Shown in pieces: positions 60,491 to 64,000 of a stretch of 64,000 bases of DNA. This DNA is from an uncultured Candidatus Melainabacteria bacterium (GTDB lineage Bacteria > Cyanobacteriota > Vampirovibrionia > Gastranaerophilales > Gastranaerophilaceae), in contig CATLDC010000009.1 of the NCBI GenBank assembly GCA_949902595.1, positions 1 through 64,000 of the forward strand, written 5' to 3'. The notes beneath the pieces were generated by a model. The model was not told the origin of the DNA, made no database searches, and was given only the letters and a program-made list of their open reading frames with translations. The first letter of the stretch is position 1, and the number at the start of each line of letters is the position of its first letter. A program made the position numbers and the translations under genes.

Positions 60491-60583
60491 TCCCCTCTCC
60501 TTTTTAATAAACTTACAAGCCTGTCGTTCAAATCCAAGCTTATTTTATTTACCTCGAGAGGGCTAGGGTGAGGTGTCAACCCG
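60491..60583. repeat. Short GC-rich repeat between ssb and rpsR
   Basis: CCCCTCTCC at 60492 and CGAGAGGGCTAGGGTGAGG at 60554 are the arms of the same family of repeats as at 50854 and inside the palindrome elements. It splits the conserved rpsF-ssb-rpsR operon without breaking a gene. Confidence 0.6.
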
Positions 60584-60603
60584 CACCGTATTTTATATTC
60601 CCA

Positions 60604-61011
60604 TTAAAACGGGATTTCGTCTTCGCCAATTAACTCATCAGAAAATTCTTCCTGAGAAAATTTAACGATGTCTTCTCCTGAACCGGCAGAAGAAGCTGAT
60701 GAACCTGTGCCTGATGAAGCGCCCATCATCTCAATTGCGTTTGCATCAATCTCATAGATTCTTCTTTCAGCACCGCTGTCATTCTTTACAGAAGTAATCT
60801 GGATTCTGCCTTCAACAAGCACTCTGTCGTCTTTTGAGATTCCTGAAACGACTTCATCAAGCGCTGCGCGTTTTGCCACAACTCGAATAAGCATTTCTTC
60901 TCTTTCGCCGATGTTGAGCACGAATGATGATACCGGAACATTGTTTTGTGTGAAACGTTTTTCCGGTGCTCTGAATACTGAACCTGTTACTACTGCTTTT
61001 GCTAATGACAT
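60604..61011 (-). CDS. ssb: Single-stranded DNA-binding protein
   Basis: This 135-residue protein has an OB fold (VTGSVFRAPEKRFTQNNVPVSSFVLNI, RVLVEGRIQI), a glycine/serine-rich linker and the acidic C-terminal tip DEIPF that binds repair partners. It sits between rpsF and rpsR as in most bacteria. Confidence 0.95.
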   Translation of the reverse strand: MSLAKAVVTGSVFRAPEKRFTQNNVPVSSFVLNIGEREEMLIRVVAKRAALDEVVSGISKDDRVLVEGRIQITSVKNDSGAERRIYEIDANAIEMMGASSGTGSSASSAGSGEDIVKFSQEEFSDELIGEDEIPF

Positions 61012-61137
61012 TTTTTACTTTACTTCCTTACTTTTATTGGTACTCCACCGTATTTTGCTATTGTTACTACTAATTTTATTTAAAACTACCTTGCAAAATA
61101 CTGCTTAGCACCAGTGTTTTTAACTTCACTTTCTGAT

Positions 61138-61440
61138 TTATACAGTTTGAGCTTTTTTAGCTGCTTCCATAAACATAAATCTTAAAACATTTTCGTTCAA
61201 TTTAAGATTTCTTTTAAATTCAACAATTGATTCAGCCGGAAGTGAAATAATCATTGAAGTGAAGAATCCGTCTCTGTAGCCCTGTACGTCATAAGCTAAT
61301 TTTTTTCTACCCATTTTGTCGATAGAAGATACTTCGCCTTTGTTAGATTTAATTTCTTCAGAAATTTTATCTACAACCTTGTCTAATTCATCAGAATCAA
61401 GGCTTGGTTTAAATACCGCTAATAATTCATAGTTTTTCAT
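61138..61440 (-). CDS. rpsF: 30S ribosomal protein S6
   Basis: This 100-residue protein shows MKNYELLAVFKPSLDS and RKLAYDVQGYRDGFF, the family's two beta strands. The ATG at 61440 has AAGGAG upstream, so longer in-frame starts are not used. It begins the rpsF-ssb-rpsR unit. Confidence 0.95.
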   Translation of the reverse strand: MKNYELLAVFKPSLDSDELDKVVDKISEEIKSNKGEVSSIDKMGRKKLAYDVQGYRDGFFTSMIISLPAESIVEFKRNLKLNENVLRFMFMEAAKKAQTV

Positions 61441-61499
61441 AAAATAATTCTCCTTATGACACCATGCTATCATAAACAAACATTCATGCAAGTAGTGTA

Positions 61500-63086
61500 T
61501 TACTTTTCAGCTTTTACTATTTTCGTAAGTTCGTCAATTTGTTTTTGCATGCTATCAATCGTTTTTTGCTGCTCGTCAATTGTGCTCTTCATCCTTGTAT
61601 ACCTTAAATCAAGCTCCTTGACTGCGTTGATGAGGGCGTAAAACATATCTTCCATTCGGATTCTCAAGAATCCGTCCTCGCCTTTGGTTACGGCATTAGG
61701 AAAAACTTTTTGCAAATCCTGTGCCATTACGCCAACATGCGGAGTTTTGGATTCGTCTTTTTTGAAAGTATAGTGGTAGAACTCTAATTTTTTAAGAGCG
61801 TCTAGACCATCAGTGTATTTAGCCCCGACATTTTTAAGACGTCGGTCGCAAGCACCTGGGATTCCGGTTGACCAGCGTCTTAATCCCCCCAAGCTGTCCC
61901 AGCCGCCTATACCGCCGCGCATTCCGCGATTACCAAGGTGGGCCCAGATAGCAACATCATCACCGCTTAAGTACTCACCAATATATGCATGTCTTCTAAA
62001 ACGTACATCGCCGTCAACAACGAGATTCCCCGGAATGTATACAGTATGACTTGATGTTCCCAAAACAATCTGATAGTTTGTTGACGTTTTAGCGTCGCTT
62101 CCGATTGCTACGGAGTATTCACCTTTGGCTTCTGCTCTACAGCCCAAAGCTGTTGCAAATCTTTTTGTTGCTGCTGCTCCACCACCAATAGCGGTTGAAG
62201 CGTGAGCGCTTGCTGTTGTTTTCATGTTAGCGCCAGATGTTCCGGTTTCGACAAAAGAGCCTATAGCAAGAGAGGCTGTACCTTTTGCAACTGGGTATTC
62301 TCCAATAGCAACTGGGGCGCCATAACCAGCTGTATTTTTTTGTGCCAGAGCGCCTAAGCCAATAGCTACTGAGCCGCTTGCACTATTAGCGCTATCTGTT
62401 TGGGCACCGTTGCCAATAGCTATACTGTTATTGCTTACAGCTTTTACATTGTTGCTTCCGATTGCAATACTGTTATTCCCGAGGGCTCCGGAGTCGTTAC
62501 CAAAATATCCAACTGCAACGCTTGATGTTCCTGTTGCTTTTGTATAAGAACCCAGAGCAACTGAGGTTGAGCCTGCCTCTGCTCCGTAACCTCCGGCCAA
62601 GGATGCCGAGCCGGCTTTCGACCCTGCACCCACAGCTGTTGAATAATCTGCTGTTGTCTGTGCGCTATTGCCGATTGTTACTGTATTTGTACCTGACAGT
62701 GATTGATTACTGCCAAAGGCGATTGAGTTGGATGGGATTGTTGCGCTTGAGATACCGGCTCTTCCTGATGGGTCGGCTGTTACTTGCATGACTTCATCGC
62801 CTTTGCCGAAGGTGAGTTGGGAGTTGGAGTTTCCGCAGTCGATGTAGAGGCGGGTGTTTACGCCGGTTGGGACTTTGGATGCTCCGATTACTGCTGTGAC
62901 ATCTTTTCCAGCCATGTTAAATGCTGCGTTGCCTTTGGTATCGATAAACACCCAGGGGTTTGAGTTTGATGATGAGGCGCTTTTGCTCATCTTTTTGCTC
63001 ACAATGGGTGCGGTTGCGGCTGCGATGATTGACATAATCAGCAGCACTATCATCATTTCCATCAATGAAAATCCGGTTCTTTTCAC
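61500..63086 (-). CDS. Prepilin-like/YadA-head/S74-chaperone chimera, second copy
   Basis: This 528-residue protein has the same architecture as the gene at 81. Residues 1-32 are the prepilin leader (G5/F6 with E10), residues 115-345 carry head repeats (SVAIG, SIAIGSNN, SVALGSYTKAT), the neck again ends VYIPGNLVVDG, and residues about 400-480 are the S74 domain. Here the cleavage-site residue is cysteine (ACDRRLK) instead of serine. The C-terminal coiled coil differs entirely in sequence from copy 1. Start GTG 63086 has AGGAAGAG upstream, as at 81. The gene and its leader are in inverted orientation to copy 1 across the window. Confidence 0.8.
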   Translation of the reverse strand: MKRTGFSLMEMMIVLLIMSIIAAATAPIVSKKMSKSASSSNSNPWVFIDTKGNAAFNMAGKDVTAVIGASKVPTGVNTRLYIDCGNSNSQLTFGKGDEVMQVTADPSGRAGISSATIPSNSIAFGSNQSLSGTNTVTIGNSAQTTADYSTAVGAGSKAGSASLAGGYGAEAGSTSVALGSYTKATGTSSVAVGYFGNDSGALGNNSIAIGSNNVKAVSNNSIAIGNGAQTDSANSASGSVAIGLGALAQKNTAGYGAPVAIGEYPVAKGTASLAIGSFVETGTSGANMKTTASAHASTAIGGGAAATKRFATALGCRAEAKGEYSVAIGSDAKTSTNYQIVLGTSSHTVYIPGNLVVDGDVRFRRHAYIGEYLSGDDVAIWAHLGNRGMRGGIGGWDSLGGLRRWSTGIPGACDRRLKNVGAKYTDGLDALKKLEFYHYTFKKDESKTPHVGVMAQDLQKVFPNAVTKGEDGFLRIRMEDMFYALINAVKELDLRYTRMKSTIDEQQKTIDSMQKQIDELTKIVKAEK

Positions 63087-63124
63087 GTTCTCTTCCTTTC
63101 TATTCTTGTTTTGAAGAGCATTGA

Positions 63125-63430
63125 ATGTAACACAATACTCATTGTGTTACATGTGCTACGCACGTAGACCGTCTTGCCCAGTCGGGATAAGGACTACAGG
63201 CTTGGCGCTTTTTGGCTGGTTTTGGGACTACAAATTGGGCGCGTTCCCTCCCTGGATGGGGAGGGTTAGGGTGGGGTACAGCCTTCTGCGCAAGGGCTTT
63301 AGCGGTTTGGGGTTGACCCCTCACCCCTGCCCTCTCCCTAAGGAGAGGGGGGTAGTGCTAAAGTCGCTCAGGGAGTTGCTTTTTAACCAGCATGATAGTA
63401 TAATGTAACACAATGAGTATTGTGTTACAT
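63125..63430 (-). mobile_element. Palindrome-ended ~306-bp repeat element (MITE-like)
   Basis: Palindromes at 63125-63152 (loop ACTC) and 63403-63430 (loop GAGT) are exact inverted copies with perfect 12-bp arms. The interior aligns with the element at 26317-26635 after reverse complementing. Read towards the gene at 63086, it has the same orientation as the other copies. Short frames inside are by-products. The whole 398-nt gap 63087-63484 is otherwise this element plus the terminator. Confidence 0.75.
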
Positions 63431-63442
63431 TATAGGTAACAA

Positions 63443-63476
63443 AAAGAGGCGAGACTTTCAGTCTCGCCCCTTTTTT
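63443..63476. terminator. Bidirectional terminator near the parvulin gene
   Basis: GGCGAGACT/AGTCTCGCC around TTC with AAAAAG and CTTTTTT on the two flanks. It ends the partial minus-strand gene at 63485. Confidence 0.9.
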
Positions 63477-63484
63477 GTTATAAC

Positions 63485-64000
63485 CTATTTCTTTTCTACA
63501 GGTTTTGGTGTAACAACTTTTACATTTTTAGGATCGTATTTTTCATTCAAATACTCAATCTTAGCGTTCTTCATCAAACCTGCTGTGAAATTCTTCAACA
63601 CCGAAATCTGTTTCTGGGTTTCAAGATAGAACTTAATCTCATCCTTAACCTTCTCAAACGGATTTGAACCAGCTTCCATACGGTCTGTAACCTTGATGAT
63701 GTGGTAGCCGTAAGGTGATTTTACAAGCGACTCGCTTATTGTGTTTGGCTTCATTGAGAATGCTGCCTTTGAAAACTCCGGAACCATTGCTTCTTTTGGG
63801 AAGAATCCTAACTCGCCGCCGCGCTCTGCGCTCGCCTTGTCGTCAGATTTCTTCTGCGCAATCTTTTCAAAGCTTTCAGGTGATTTCTTAACTTCTGCTA
63901 GAACTTCGTCTGCTCTTGTTTTTGCAGCTGCCAACTTTTCTTCAACCTGCTTGTTTAAGTCTTCCGGTGAAATATCCGGATTCTTTGCCTTAATCTGCTG
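63485..64000 (-). CDS. Parvulin-type peptidyl-prolyl isomerase (partial, runs off window)
   Basis: The frame stays open to the window edge, so the N-terminus is missing. The C-terminal 172 residues contain the parvulin core: FEKIAQKKSDDKASAERGGELGFFPKEAMVPEFSKAAF, then the conserved SPYGYHIIKVTDR. The extension NPDISPEDLNKQVEEKLAA upstream suggests a SurA/PrsA-like parent with a helical chaperone part. It folds or escorts exported proteins, which suits a surface-protein-rich genome. Confidence 0.85.
   Translation of the reverse strand, partial: QQIKAKNPDISPEDLNKQVEEKLAAAKTRADEVLAEVKKSPESFEKIAQKKSDDKASAERGGELGFFPKEAMVPEFSKAAFSMKPNTISESLVKSPYGYHIIKVTDRMEAGSNPFEKVKDEIKFYLETQKQISVLKNFTAGLMKNAKIEYLNEKYDPKNVKVVTPKPVEKK

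Noticed and set aside
61441-61491. 17-residue N-terminal extension of rpsF
   Set aside because: AAGGAG is placed for ATG 61440, and S6 proteins begin at that residue.
63121-63408. 95- and 61-residue frames inside the second element
   Set aside because: They follow repeat arms on both strands and have no conserved counterpart in the other copy.
1-64000. CRISPR array, tRNA, rRNA, prophage or transposase genes
   Set aside because: None of their hallmark repeats, T-arms (other than tmRNA), capsid or DDE motifs was seen.

Overview
The window is densely coded, moderately AT-rich bacterial chromosome from a diderm organism. It encodes an SLH-domain envelope protein, a type V autotransporter with its own beta-barrel, a TolC/HlyD/ABC efflux operon, a large AsmA-like protein, prepilin-type N-termini and several HD-GYP/GGDEF proteins. 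This mix of SLH, pilin-like, TPR and HD-GYP proteins best fits the non-photosynthetic cyanobacterial sister group (Vampirovibrionia/Melainabacteria, Gastranaerophilales-like). That placement is inference from gene content, not a phylogeny.

Layout. 1-1592: end of a palindromic element and a prepilin/YadA-head/S74-chaperone chimera. 1658-4138: leuS. 4186-12767: a minus-strand block with a pseudo-histidine kinase, a MalK-type ATPase, an AsmA-like protein, a PilZ-like protein, a TPR protein and a uridine-kinase-like protein. 12911-16944: DnaJ-like protein, DNA methyltransferase, YggU, a small hypothetical and a Na+/H+ antiporter. 16945-23845: housekeeping genes (udp, purA, NfnA-like flavoprotein, dus) and a secreted TPR protein. 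24004-26121: two convergent HD-GYP proteins, one with its catalytic residues lost. 26317-30249: a 319-bp palindrome-ended element followed by a 1193-residue autotransporter. 30270-33691: gshA-like, ksgA, high-molecular-weight rubredoxin, family-4 UDG. 33752-34142: tmRNA, followed by an att-like scar and a DUF2971 gene. 35263-41131: five-gene efflux operon. 41243-44089: ribE, ribBA, GNAT. 44147-48616: SLH protein, two membrane proteins, a shortened E3-like flavoprotein and a small protein. 48617-49051: candidate small RNA and structured leader. 49052-58332: lysC, a GAF-GGDEF-HD-GYP protein, a PAS histidine kinase, folP, a stand-alone LuxR-type HTH, a candidate ncRNA, a phosphohexomutase and small proteins. 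58415-61440: a 50-codon gene, tuf, rpsR, ssb, rpsF. 61500-63430: a second pilin/YadA/S74 chimera in inverted orientation and another palindrome-ended element. 63485-64000: a partial parvulin.

Two themes link the regions. (i) Surface display: all three large surface-protein genes (81, 26668 and 63086 on the minus strand) carry the same 28-bp palindrome about 32-38 nt before the start codon, as one end of a roughly 310-bp repeat with internal GC-rich inverted repeats. The two chimeras form an inverted pair at the two ends of the window. (ii) Signalling: c-di-GMP-type domains are abundant, and two signalling proteins have visibly lost catalytic residues. A recurrent 11-mer, TACTTTATATA, precedes three small protein genes and two apparent non-coding transcripts, suggesting a shared promoter class. 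No rRNA, tRNA, CRISPR array, transposase or prophage was seen.
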